Shown here: piece by piece, positions 19,320 through 25,841 of the stretch
How the letters are laid out: every line of letters starts with the position of its first letter
Numbering within the stretch: position 1 is the stretch's first letter
Assembly (NCBI RefSeq): GCF_009193185.1
Contig: NZ_VUKF01000041.1
Location: forward strand, 1 to 42,286
DNA: 42,286 nucleotides
Reading direction: 5' to 3'
Origin: Georgenia thermotolerans
GTDB taxonomy: Bacteria > Actinomycetota > Actinomycetes > Actinomycetales > Actinomycetaceae
Translations under genes and position numbers: made by a program
Notes under the pieces: generated by a model
What the model saw: the letters and a program-made list of their open reading frames with translations, nothing else
What the model was told of the DNA's origin: nothing
The model's database searches: none

Positions 19320-19726
19320 GCCCGCGCCGGCGCGCGCGGCGTCTTCCCGCCCCGCCCCGCCCGGCGGGCCGGGTCCTCGACGCGCGCCTGCACCTGCTGG
19401 ACCGGCAGGTGCTCGATGTCGACGACGTCCCGGTGACCACTGTCGACGACCTGGAGGTCGAGGGCGTCGAGCGCACCCGGGAGAAGGAGGCCGAACGCCC
19501 TCACGTCACCGCGCTGGTGACCGGGCCCGTGCTCGGCACCCGCATCTTCGGCGGCCGGCCGCCGGAGAACCGATGGATCCGGGTGCCCTGGTCGGACGTC
19601 AGCTCCGTCGACGTCGCCATCTCCCTCGGCGTGCCGGGCGAGGGCCTGGAGGCGACGTGGCGGGAGCGATGGGTGCGCGACCACATCATCCGCCGGATCC
19701 CCGGGGGCGGCCATGCTCCTCAGTGA
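19316..19726 (+). CDS. PRC-barrel-like protein 1
   Basis: The 136-residue soluble protein starts with a very basic stretch (MSPRRRARRLPAPPRP), possibly for membrane contact. It then has RVLDARLHLLDRQVLDVDD and VTTVDDLEVEGVE, the beta-strand pattern of PRC-barrel-like domains. The second half, RIFGGRPPENRWIRVPWSDV, ends near RERWVRDHIIRRIPGGGH. PRC barrels bind proteins or RNA and often regulate membrane complexes. It overlaps the NRAMP stop by four bases and the next gene by 14 bases, so all three should be made in fixed proportion. Family call is from pattern only. Confidence 0.65.
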   Translation: MSPRRRARRLPAPPRPAGRVLDARLHLLDRQVLDVDDVPVTTVDDLEVEGVERTREKEAERPHVTALVTGPVLGTRIFGGRPPENRWIRVPWSDVSSVDVAISLGVPGEGLEATWRERWVRDHIIRRIPGGGHAPQ

Positions 19727-20042
19727 CCTCCTCGAGCTGCCGGTGCTCACGGCGGCGGGCGAGCGGATCGGCTACGTCAACGACGTGCGCTTCGTCCTCG
19801 ACGGCCCGCCGGAGGGCGTGCTCGCCCGCCCCCAGCTCCACGGCCTGGTCGTCAGCCCCCGCCGCCGCGGCTCCTTCCTCGGCTACGAGCGCCGGGCCGT
19901 GGCCGCCCCGGCCCTCATCAACAGGTTCCTCACCTGGCGGCACGCCGGCAGCGTGCTCGTGCTGTGGCCGGAGGTGCGCCTGGTCGCGCCCGACGCCGTC
20001 CACCTGGCCGCCGGCTACCACCCCTACGACCCGGTGCTGTGA
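19713..20042 (+). CDS. PRC-barrel-like protein 2
   Basis: The 109-residue product begins LLSDLLELPVLTAAGERIGYVNDVRF, where a short loop between two strands (AAGERIGYVNDVRF) is the classic PRC-barrel entry. It continues with GLVVSPRRRGSFLGYERRAV and a C-terminal VLVLWPEVRLVAPDAVHL. It has no membrane helix or signal peptide. It overlaps the preceding gene by 14 bases and its TGA overlaps the GTG of the aquaporin. Its role is probably regulatory within the transport module. It differs from the first PRC-like protein, so the pair could form a heterodimer. Confidence 0.75.
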   Translation: MLLSDLLELPVLTAAGERIGYVNDVRFVLDGPPEGVLARPQLHGLVVSPRRRGSFLGYERRAVAAPALINRFLTWRHAGSVLVLWPEVRLVAPDAVHLAAGYHPYDPVL

Positions 20043-20842
20043 GCGGTGATCCGGCCGGCCGCGGCGGCCGGGACGACGCGCTGCGCCACCTGTCCCTCTC
20101 CCAGGCGCAGCAGGAGCAGGCGCGGGAGTTCACCGAGCCCGGGCACACCCTGCGCCGGTGGTTCGCCGAGGTGCTCGGCACCTTCTTCCTCGTCCTGGTG
20201 GCCGCGGGCGGGAAGGTGGTCGGCGCCGCCTCGGGCGGCGCGGTGGGGCGCAGCGCCGCCATCACGGCGCCAGGGCTCATGGTCATGGTCGTCATCCTGT
20301 TCATGGGCGCCACCTCCGGCGCCCACCTCAACCCCGCCGTGACGCTGGGGTTCGCGCTGCGGAGGGACTTCCCCTGGCGACGCGTGCCGGGGTACCTCGC
20401 CGCCCAGCTCGTCGGGGCGGTCGCGGCGGCGGGCGTGCTGCGCCTGACCTTCGGCCTGGCGGGCGACGTCGGTACGACCGCGGTGGGAGCCGGTTTCACC
20501 GTGACCCAGGCGCTGGTCACCGAGACCTTGCTCACCTTCGGCCTGGTCAGCACCGTGCTCGGGGCCTCCTCCGGGGCCCAGAACATCGGCACCTTCTCCG
20601 CCATCGCCGTCGGCGGCTACATCGTCCTCGCGGGGTTGTGGGCGAGCCCCGTCAGCGACGCGTCGATGAACCCCGCCCGGTCCATCGGCCCGGCCCTGGT
20701 CGCGGGGCGGTTCACGGACCTGTGGCTCTACGTCGCCGGGCCGCTGCTCGGCGCGGTGCTCGCCGTCGGGGCGGCCTACCTGCTGCGCGGCCCGGGCGGC
20801 GGGCCGACGGCGTCGACGGCCGCCCAGGGCCGGCCCCGGTAG
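20039..20842 (+). CDS. aquaporin / MIP-family channel
   Basis: The 267-residue protein has six membrane helices and two NPA boxes: HLNPAVTLGFALR (about 98-100) and DASMNPARSIGPAL (about 211-213) with the selectivity-filter Arg after the second box. An N-terminal cytoplasmic extension of about 38 residues, rich in charged residues, precedes helix 1 (WFAEVLGTFFLVLVAAGG); typical aquaporins have a shorter one. It conducts water or small neutral solutes across the cytoplasmic membrane. The GTG start overlaps the PRC-barrel stop (GTGA), placing the channel at the end of the NRAMP transcript. Water versus glycerol selectivity was not determined. Confidence 0.88.
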   Translation: MSGDPAGRGGRDDALRHLSLSQAQQEQAREFTEPGHTLRRWFAEVLGTFFLVLVAAGGKVVGAASGGAVGRSAAITAPGLMVMVVILFMGATSGAHLNPAVTLGFALRRDFPWRRVPGYLAAQLVGAVAAAGVLRLTFGLAGDVGTTAVGAGFTVTQALVTETLLTFGLVSTVLGASSGAQNIGTFSAIAVGGYIVLAGLWASPVSDASMNPARSIGPALVAGRFTDLWLYVAGPLLGAVLAVGAAYLLRGPGGGPTASTAAQGRPR

Positions 20843-20890
20843 GCCCGGCCAGGCAGCGGACCGCCCGGCGGGGCGGGCCGGGGCGTGTGC

Positions 20891-20896
20891 GACCAT
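20891..20896 (+). promoter_or_regulatory. -10-like GACCAT, six bases before the purF GTG (leaderless promoter)
   Basis: The hexamer keeps A2 and T6 of TANNNT and is followed by six bases and GTG at 20903. No Shine-Dalgarno is visible, which supports that start. Confidence 0.45.
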
Positions 20897-20902
20897 AGCC
20901 AC

Positions 20903-22471
20903 GTGGCACGCGGTGACGGACGTCTTTCCCACGACCTGCTCCCCGGCGAGAAGGGCCCCCAGGACGAGTGCGGGGTCTTCGGGGTCTGGGCCCCCGGTGA
21001 GGACGTCGCCCGGCTGACCTTCTTCGGCATCTACGCGCTGCAGCACCGCGGGCAGGAGTCGGCCGGCATCGCCACCTCCGACGGGGAGAAGATCCTCGTC
21101 TACAAGGACATGGGCCTGGTCTCCCAGGTCTTCGACGACCGGGCGCTCGAGCCGCTCAAGGGGCACATCGCCGTCGGGCACGTGCGCTACTCCACCACCG
21201 GGTCCTCCTCCTGGGAGAACGCCCAGCCCACCCTCGGTCCCACCGCCGCGGGCACCGTGGCGCTGGGCCACAACGGCAACCTCACCAACACGAAGCTGCT
21301 CATGGACCTGGTCCAGGAGCGCTTCGGCAAGGACCTGCACGGCGAGCTCGGCCGCGGCTCCTCCACCGACACCGCCGTCGTCACCGCGCTGCTCGGCGGC
21401 ACCGCAGCGGCGGGGGAGAGCCTGGAGGACGTCGCCATGGAGGTGCTGCCGCTGCTCGAGGGCGCCTTCTCCCTGGTCTTCATGGACGAGCACACCCTCT
21501 ACGCCGCCCGCGACGCCCACGGCGTGCGGCCCCTGGTGCTGGGCCGGCTGCCGCGCGGCTGGGCTGTGGCCTCCGAGACGGCCGCGCTGGACATCGTCGG
21601 CGCCACCTTCGTCCGCGAGGTCGAGCCCGGCGAGCTGCTCGTCATCGACGCCGACGGGCTGCGCTCGCGCCACTTCGCCGAGCCCACCCCGCACGGGTGC
21701 GTCTTCGAGTACGTCTACCTCGCCCGCCCCGACACGAAGATCGCCGGGGTGCCGGTCAACGCCGCGCGCACCGAGATGGGCCGGGTGCTGGCGCGCGAGC
21801 ACCCCGTGGACGCCGACCTGGTCATCCCCACGCCCGAGTCCGGCACCCCCGCCGCGATCGGCTACGCCCAGGCGTCCGGCATCCCCTTCGCCCAGGGCCT
21901 GGTGAAGAACTCCTACGTGGGGCGCACCTTCATCCAGCCCACCGACACGATCCGTCAGCTCGGCATCCGCCTCAAGCTCAACCCGCTGCGCGAGGTCATC
22001 GCCGGCAAGCGGCTCGTCGTCGTCGACGACTCGATCGTGCGCGGCAACACCCAGCGCGCGCTGGTGCGCATGCTGCGCGAGGCGGGGGCCGCGGAGGTGC
22101 ACGTGCGCATCTCCGCCCCGCCGGTGAAATGGCCGTGCTTCTACGGCATCGACTTCGCCACCCGCGCCGAGCTCATCGCCAACGGCATGAGCACCGAGGA
22201 GATCCGCGAGTCCCTCGGCGCGGACTCGCTGGGCTACATCTCCCTCGAGGGCATGGTCGAGGCGACGACGGTGCCCCAGCAACGGCTGTGCACCGCCTGC
22301 TTCACCGGCGGTTACCCCATCCCCGTCCGCGGCGGCGCCACCGTCTCCGGCGCCGACGCCCCGTCCATCCCCGCGGCCGCGCCGGTCGCGGGCCCCGAGA
22401 CGCCCGGCGTGCCGGGCCGGGCCGCCGGCGCGGACGCCGCCCCCGCCGTGACCACAGGAGTGCAGCCGTGA
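20903..22471 (+). CDS. purF: amidophosphoribosyltransferase PurF
   Basis: The 522-residue enzyme commits PRPP to purine synthesis, making phosphoribosylamine from PRPP and glutamine. A propeptide of about 22 residues ends before the catalytic Cys in DECGVFGVW, the N-terminal nucleophile exposed by self-cleavage. The glutaminase domain has ALQHRGQESAGIA. The phosphoribosyltransferase domain has the PRPP loop RLVVVDDSIVRGNTQRALV. Cysteines in CVFEYVY, KWPCFYGIDF and LCTACFTGGYP match the 4Fe-4S ligands of the B. subtilis-type enzyme. A Pro/Ala-rich tail of about 45 residues follows. Its TGA overlaps the purM GTG by four bases. The GTG at 20903 fits a leaderless start. Confidence 0.96.
   Translation: MARGDGRLSHDLLPGEKGPQDECGVFGVWAPGEDVARLTFFGIYALQHRGQESAGIATSDGEKILVYKDMGLVSQVFDDRALEPLKGHIAVGHVRYSTTGSSSWENAQPTLGPTAAGTVALGHNGNLTNTKLLMDLVQERFGKDLHGELGRGSSTDTAVVTALLGGTAAAGESLEDVAMEVLPLLEGAFSLVFMDEHTLYAARDAHGVRPLVLGRLPRGWAVASETAALDIVGATFVREVEPGELLVIDADGLRSRHFAEPTPHGCVFEYVYLARPDTKIAGVPVNAARTEMGRVLAREHPVDADLVIPTPESGTPAAIGYAQASGIPFAQGLVKNSYVGRTFIQPTDTIRQLGIRLKLNPLREVIAGKRLVVVDDSIVRGNTQRALVRMLREAGAAEVHVRISAPPVKWPCFYGIDFATRAELIANGMSTEEIRESLGADSLGYISLEGMVEATTVPQQRLCTACFTGGYPIPVRGGATVSGADAPSIPAAAPVAGPETPGVPGRAAGADAAPAVTTGVQP
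22456..22460 (+). promoter_or_regulatory. purM ribosome binding site inside purF (AGGAG)
   Basis: AGGAG lies seven bases before the purM GTG at 22468, inside the last codons of purF. This supports both the coupling and the purM start. Confidence 0.7.
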
Positions 22472-23589
22472 CCGAGCAGACCCCCGACGTGCCGCTGACC
22501 TACGCCGCCGCCGGCGTGGACACCGAGGCGGGCGACCGGGCCGTCGAGCTGATGAAGGACGCCGTGCGCGCCACGCACACCCCGGCCGTCGTCGGCGGCG
22601 TGGGCGGCTTCGCCGGCCTCGTCGACGTCTCGGCGCTGCGCGGGTACCGCCGCCCGCTGCTCGCCACCTCCACCGACGGGGTGGGCACCAAGGTCGCCGT
22701 CGCGCAGGCGATGGACGTCCACCACACCATCGGCCACGACCTCGTCGGCATGGTGGTCGACGACATCGTGGTGGTCGGGGCGCGGCCGCTGCTCATGACC
22801 GACTACATCGCCACCGGCAAGGTGGTGCCCGAGCGCGTCGCGGACATCGTCCGCGGCATCGCCGAGGCGTGCGCCGTCGTCGGCACCCCGCTGCTGGGCG
22901 GGGAGACCGCCGAGCACCCCGGCCTGCTCGGCGAGCACGAGTACGACGTCGCCGGCGCGGCCACCGGGATCGTCGAGGCCGACGCGGTGCTGGGCGCCGA
23001 GCGCGTGCGCCCGGGCGACGTGCTCGTCGCCATGGCCGCCTCCGGCCTGCACTCCAACGGCTACTCCCTGGTGCGCCGGGTTCTCGACGTCGCCGGCTGG
23101 GGCTACGAGCGCGAGGTGCCCGAGCTGGGCCGGACCGTGGGGGAGGAGCTCCTCGAGCCGACCCGGCTGTACACCCCGGTGTGCCTGGACCTGGTCGACG
23201 ACCCGGCGGTGGACGTGCACGCCCTCAGCCACGTCACCGGCGGCGGGCTCGCGGCCAACCTCGCCCGGGTGCTGCCCCGCGGCCTGCGCGCCGAGGTGGA
23301 CGTGGCCAGCTGGGTGGTCCCGCCGGTCTTCGACCTCGTGCGCCGGCTGGGCAACGTGCCCTGGGCCGACCTGCAGAACACCCTCAACCTCGGCGTGGGC
23401 ATGGTCGCCGTGGTGGCGCCGGGCAGCGCCGACGCCGCGCTGGCCGCCGTGCGCGCCCGGGGCATCGAGGCCTGGGTGCTCGGCGAGGTCGGCGAGGACG
23501 ACGGCGCGACGGGCCCGGACGTGGTCCGCGGGACCAAGGGCGTCGACGGCGGCGCGGTGCGCCTGCGCGGCGAGTACCGCACGAGCTGA
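22468..23589 (+). CDS. purM: phosphoribosylformylglycinamidine cyclo-ligase PurM
   Basis: The 373-residue product closes FGAM to AIR with ATP, the fifth step of purine synthesis. Near the N-terminus is TYAAAGVDTEAGDRAVELMK. The ATP/metal region contains STDGVGTKVAVAQAMDVHHT then GHDLVGMVVDDIVVVGARPL. LLGGETAEHPGLL, ASGLHSNGYSLVRRV and HVTGGGLAANLARVLP are further family motifs. A tail of about 30 residues goes beyond the usual 345. It is translated with purF by GTGA overlap and ends the operon. A repeat-bearing gap and a terminator follow. Confidence 0.96.
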   Translation: MTEQTPDVPLTYAAAGVDTEAGDRAVELMKDAVRATHTPAVVGGVGGFAGLVDVSALRGYRRPLLATSTDGVGTKVAVAQAMDVHHTIGHDLVGMVVDDIVVVGARPLLMTDYIATGKVVPERVADIVRGIAEACAVVGTPLLGGETAEHPGLLGEHEYDVAGAATGIVEADAVLGAERVRPGDVLVAMAASGLHSNGYSLVRRVLDVAGWGYEREVPELGRTVGEELLEPTRLYTPVCLDLVDDPAVDVHALSHVTGGGLAANLARVLPRGLRAEVDVASWVVPPVFDLVRRLGNVPWADLQNTLNLGVGMVAVVAPGSADAALAAVRARGIEAWVLGEVGEDDGATGPDVVRGTKGVDGGAVRLRGEYRTS

Positions 23590-23622
23590 CGGCGGCCGCG
23601 CCGTCCCGGCCGCGGCCACACT

Positions 23623-23691
23623 GCCATTCTGGCTGCGACCGTGGCGCCATTCTGGTTGTGACCGTGGCGCCATCGTGGTCGCGACCACGAC
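23623..23691. repeat. three tandem 23-bp repeats after purM
   Basis: The unit GCCATTCTGGCTGCGACCGTGGC is at 23623-23645; diverged copies are at 23646-23668 and 23669-23691. The third copy includes the perfect palindrome TGGTCGCGACCA. The copies differ at several sites, so this array is older than the 19-bp one. It lies between purM and its terminator. Confidence 0.85.
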
Positions 23692-23726
23692 GCGTTCAGC
23701 ACGCGCGAGAGCATCCGCACGGCGAA

Positions 23727-23757
23727 CCACCCGTGCCCCGCTCGGGGGCACGGGTGG
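23727..23757. terminator. terminator hairpin, end of purF-purM and DUF3073 gene
   Basis: A 13-bp stem (CCACCCGTGCCCC with its complement) and five-base loop lie between the convergent purM and DUF3073 genes and could serve both strands. Confidence 0.75.
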
Positions 23758-23820
23758 TGAGCGAGCTGACCGACCTCGGACGAGATCCCTGCCGCCCGGC
23801 CGGGGCCGGTCGGCGGAGGG

Positions 23821-24024
23821 TCAACGGCTGGAGCGGATGTCCCAGTCGTTCTCGGCCTCGTCCCAGTCATCCGTGGCGGGGGGGATCCGGCCGTACTCGT
23901 CGTCTACGTCGTCAGTACGCGACGTGAGCTCCTTCTCGAGGGCTCGGTAGTCGGTCTCGGGGCTGAAGTACTTCAGCTTGCGAGCGACCTTCGTCTGCTT
24001 GGCCTTTTGACGGCCGCGCCCCAT
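23821..24024 (-). CDS. DUF3073 family protein
   Basis: The 67-residue protein starts MGRGRQKAKQTKVARKLKYF, the signature of the actinobacterial DUF3073 family. A basic N-terminus is followed by an acidic tail (TDDVDDEYGRIPPATDDWDE). It is cytoplasmic and of unknown function. The basic/acidic split suggests nucleic-acid or ribosome contact, which is inference only. GGAGGGG precedes the ATG at a good distance. DUF3073 genes are often found near purM and bldC in Actinobacteria, as here, which fits a conserved chromosomal block. Confidence 0.9.
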   Translation of the reverse strand: MGRGRQKAKQTKVARKLKYFSPETDYRALEKELTSRTDDVDDEYGRIPPATDDWDEAENDWDIRSSR

Positions 24025-24394
24025 GGCGTCGACCCCCTCCAACGTAGAACCGGGGCAGGCACCCGAGGGTGCGGCCCCGTGTTTGTGGTCATGTGTGTGT
24101 CGTGGTGCCACGGTACATGGTCGGGGCACCCAACAGCCATTCCTGAAGGGGGCGTCGCGCTGTGGAGCCAGTCTCATCCGCCCGGCAGGTGAGCGGGAAC
24201 GTCTCACGATGAGGTCGCCGGCGAGGTCCGGACCCCTGCGCCGCCGACGAGGCCCCGCCGCGGCGCACGAGGAATCTACGCGTCAAAAGTCCCGATTGTC
24301 GGGACCATGGGCCCGGGTCGGGGCACCGCCCGCGTGATTGGCTGGCGCTCAGCAGCGCGCGGCAGGGCGCGCACGAGCAACGCGGGAGGACTCC
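24025..24394. other. 370-bp divergent promoter region, DUF3073 gene and bldC
   Basis: No convincing gene lies here. It should contain the promoters of both flanking genes. An inverted repeat at 24289-24305 (listed separately) is the only clear structure; a weaker CGTGG-TG-CCACG element sits near 24098. Confidence 0.6.
24289..24305. promoter_or_regulatory. inverted repeat GTCCCGATTGTCGGGAC, possible operator
   Basis: Seven-base perfect arms around a three-base centre lie about 90 bases before the bldC ATG. The arrangement suits a dimeric regulator; the protein that binds it is not known. Confidence 0.45.
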
Positions 24395-24613
24395 ATGGCC
24401 ACGATCGACGACACGGCCGAGCAGCTGCTCACGCCGTCGGAGGTGGCGGCCCGGTTCCGGGTCGACCCCAAGACCGTGACGCGGTGGGCGAACGCCGGGA
24501 AGCTGTCCTCCATCCGGACCCTCGGTGGGCACCGGCGGTTCCGCCGCAGCGAGGTCGAGGAGCTCCTCGCCGCCAGCGGGCTGGCCGAGGACCACCGCCA
24601 CCCGGCGGCGTAG
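24395..24613 (+). CDS. bldC: BldC-family MerR-like DNA-binding regulator
   Basis: The 72-residue protein is almost wholly a MerR-type winged helix: LLTPSEVAARFRVDPKTVTR for the helix-turn-helix, then NAGKLSSIRTLGGHRRFRRS for the wing. This matches BldC of Streptomyces (68 residues) in length and sequence style. BldC binds tandem AT-rich direct repeats head-to-tail and controls developmental genes there. In non-sporulating actinobacteria its targets are unclear. The ATG has GGAGGA six bases upstream. A strong hairpin follows, so the gene is monocistronic. Confidence 0.92.
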   Translation: MATIDDTAEQLLTPSEVAARFRVDPKTVTRWANAGKLSSIRTLGGHRRFRRSEVEELLAASGLAEDHRHPAA

Positions 24614-24668
24614 GCACGCCGCCGCAGGGCTGCCCCCGCGGCAGCCGGTGCCGCACCGGGCACCGCAC

Positions 24669-24704
24669 GACCGACCGCCGGCCCCTCGGGGCCGGCGGTC
24701 GGTC
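24669..24704. terminator. terminator hairpin after bldC
   Basis: A perfect 17-bp stem (GACCGACCGCCGGCCCC with its complement) around a two-base centre sits between the convergent bldC and DUF3618 genes. Confidence 0.85.
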
Positions 24705-24728
24705 AGTTGCTCGTGGGCGATCGCCCGC

Positions 24729-24998
24729 TCAGCGGCCCCGGCCGCGCGCCGCGGCCACGATGAGCAGCCCGAGGAACGCCACGGCGCCGCCGGCGACTGC
24801 GACCGCCTTGGGCTCGCCGGTGCGCACGTCGTCGGCGAAGGTGCGCGCCTTCTCGGTGGCGGCGGTGCGGGCCGCCTCCACCTGGGTGCGCGGGTCGAGC
24901 CGGTCGGACAGCTCGTTGACCGTGCGGGTCAGCTCGAGCCGGGTGCGGGCGAGGTCGGCCTCGATCTCCTGCGCGGTGCGCTTGCGCTCTTCGCTCAC
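24729..24998 (-). CDS. DUF3618 family membrane-associated protein
   Basis: The 89-residue product has a charged amphipathic helical part typical of DUF3618: QEIEADLARTRLELTRTVNE followed by LSDRLDPRTQVEAARTA. It ends in one membrane helix (VAVAGGAVAFLGLLIVAAA) and a short basic tail. It probably sits in the cytoplasmic membrane with the helical part inside the cell. Its GTG overlaps the stop of the holin-like gene by four bases. The two families often occur together in Actinobacteria. The function is unknown. Confidence 0.85.
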   Translation of the reverse strand: MSEERKRTAQEIEADLARTRLELTRTVNELSDRLDPRTQVEAARTAATEKARTFADDVRTGEPKAVAVAGGAVAFLGLLIVAAARGRGR

Positions 24999-25438
24999 TG
25001 CTGGATCCCCTTCTTCACGGCGTCGAGGTCGTCCTTGAAGCCCTCCTGCGGGTTGGCATTGAACTGCTTCGAGGCGTCGATCCTGTTCTTGCCGAGCATC
25101 GCGGCGATCCCGGCGATGATGAGCAGGACCACGCCGACGATCAGCGCGGACAGCCACGCCGGCAGCACGGTGGCCAGCCCGAGCACGGCCGCGGCGAGCA
25201 GCACGCCCCCGGCGTAGAAGGCGACCAGGCCCGCCGCGCCCAGGAGGCCCGCTCCGGCGCCGAGCCGCTTGCCCTTCTCGGCGAGCTGGACCTGCGCGAG
25301 CTGGAGCTCGTCGCGCACGAGGCGGGAGAACTGCTCGGAGACGGTGGCGATCAGCTCGCCCACCGTGCGTCCCCTGCCCGGTCCCTCGACCCTCGTGGCC
25401 TCGACCACGGGGGTGGTCTGCTCTGCCGATGTACTCAC
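24995..25438 (-). CDS. phage-holin-superfamily (Phage_holin_3_6) membrane protein
   Basis: The 147-residue protein has a helical N-terminal part, VGELIATVSEQFSRLVRDEL and QLAQVQLAEKGKRLGAGAGL. Two membrane helices follow at about residues 64-108. The tail NRIDASKQFNANPQEGFKDD is soluble. This layout is the Phage_holin_3_6 (DUF1469) family, which despite its name is a housekeeping envelope protein in actinobacteria, not evidence of a prophage. The start is a GTG with GAGGAG about nine bases upstream. It is coupled to the DUF3618 gene by GTGA overlap. Confidence 0.85.
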   Translation of the reverse strand: MSTSAEQTTPVVEATRVEGPGRGRTVGELIATVSEQFSRLVRDELQLAQVQLAEKGKRLGAGAGLLGAAGLVAFYAGGVLLAAAVLGLATVLPAWLSALIVGVVLLIIAGIAAMLGKNRIDASKQFNANPQEGFKDDLDAVKKGIQQ

Positions 25439-25841
25439 GGCGATCGTCTCCTCGTTCGTGCCGCTGCCGGCACATCGCTCCTGCGACGGGCGCGGAGCGC
25501 CCGGAACCCCATGATTGCGGTCCTGGGCGTTCGCTGCACCCTCATCCGCCTCAGCGTGTCACGTTTGGGACCGCCGGTGCCGCCGGGCCCACCGTTCCGG
25601 ACGGCGGCGGCGCCCACCCGGAGCCCGGAGGGCTCGCCTCCGGTGGACGATCAGCGTCCGCTCCATGTCGCGCGCGTGACGGGCGGATGACCAGGTGGTG
25701 ACCGGGTGTGGAAGTCCTTGACCGGGACGTGACCCGTCTGGATGATGACGATCCGGCCGGTCAAGGAAGCCCGCGTCGGAATCCCGAGGCGGGAGATCCC
25801 CGTCCGTGCACCGCCGGTCGCGCCGGCACGAAGGAGTGGTC
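25439..25841. other. 403-bp intergenic region before the secreted nuclease gene
   Basis: It separates the divergent holin-like and nuclease genes. I found no credible gene. Its main structure is the inverted repeat at 25715-25767. Confidence 0.6.
25715..25767. promoter_or_regulatory. inverted repeat TCCTTGACCGG / CCGGTCAAGGA
   Basis: Perfect 11-base arms at 25715-25725 and 25757-25767 are separated by 31 bases, three helical turns, and end 75 bases before the nuclease start. The arms contain TTGACC, a -35-like sequence in both directions. It may be a regulator site or a face-to-face promoter pair. Confidence 0.5.

Noticed and set aside
23623-23691. CRISPR array
   Set aside because: Units are contiguous without variable spacers.
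24995-25438. Prophage evidence from a holin gene
   Set aside because: This holin-superfamily protein is a chromosomal actinobacterial family; no other phage genes surround it.
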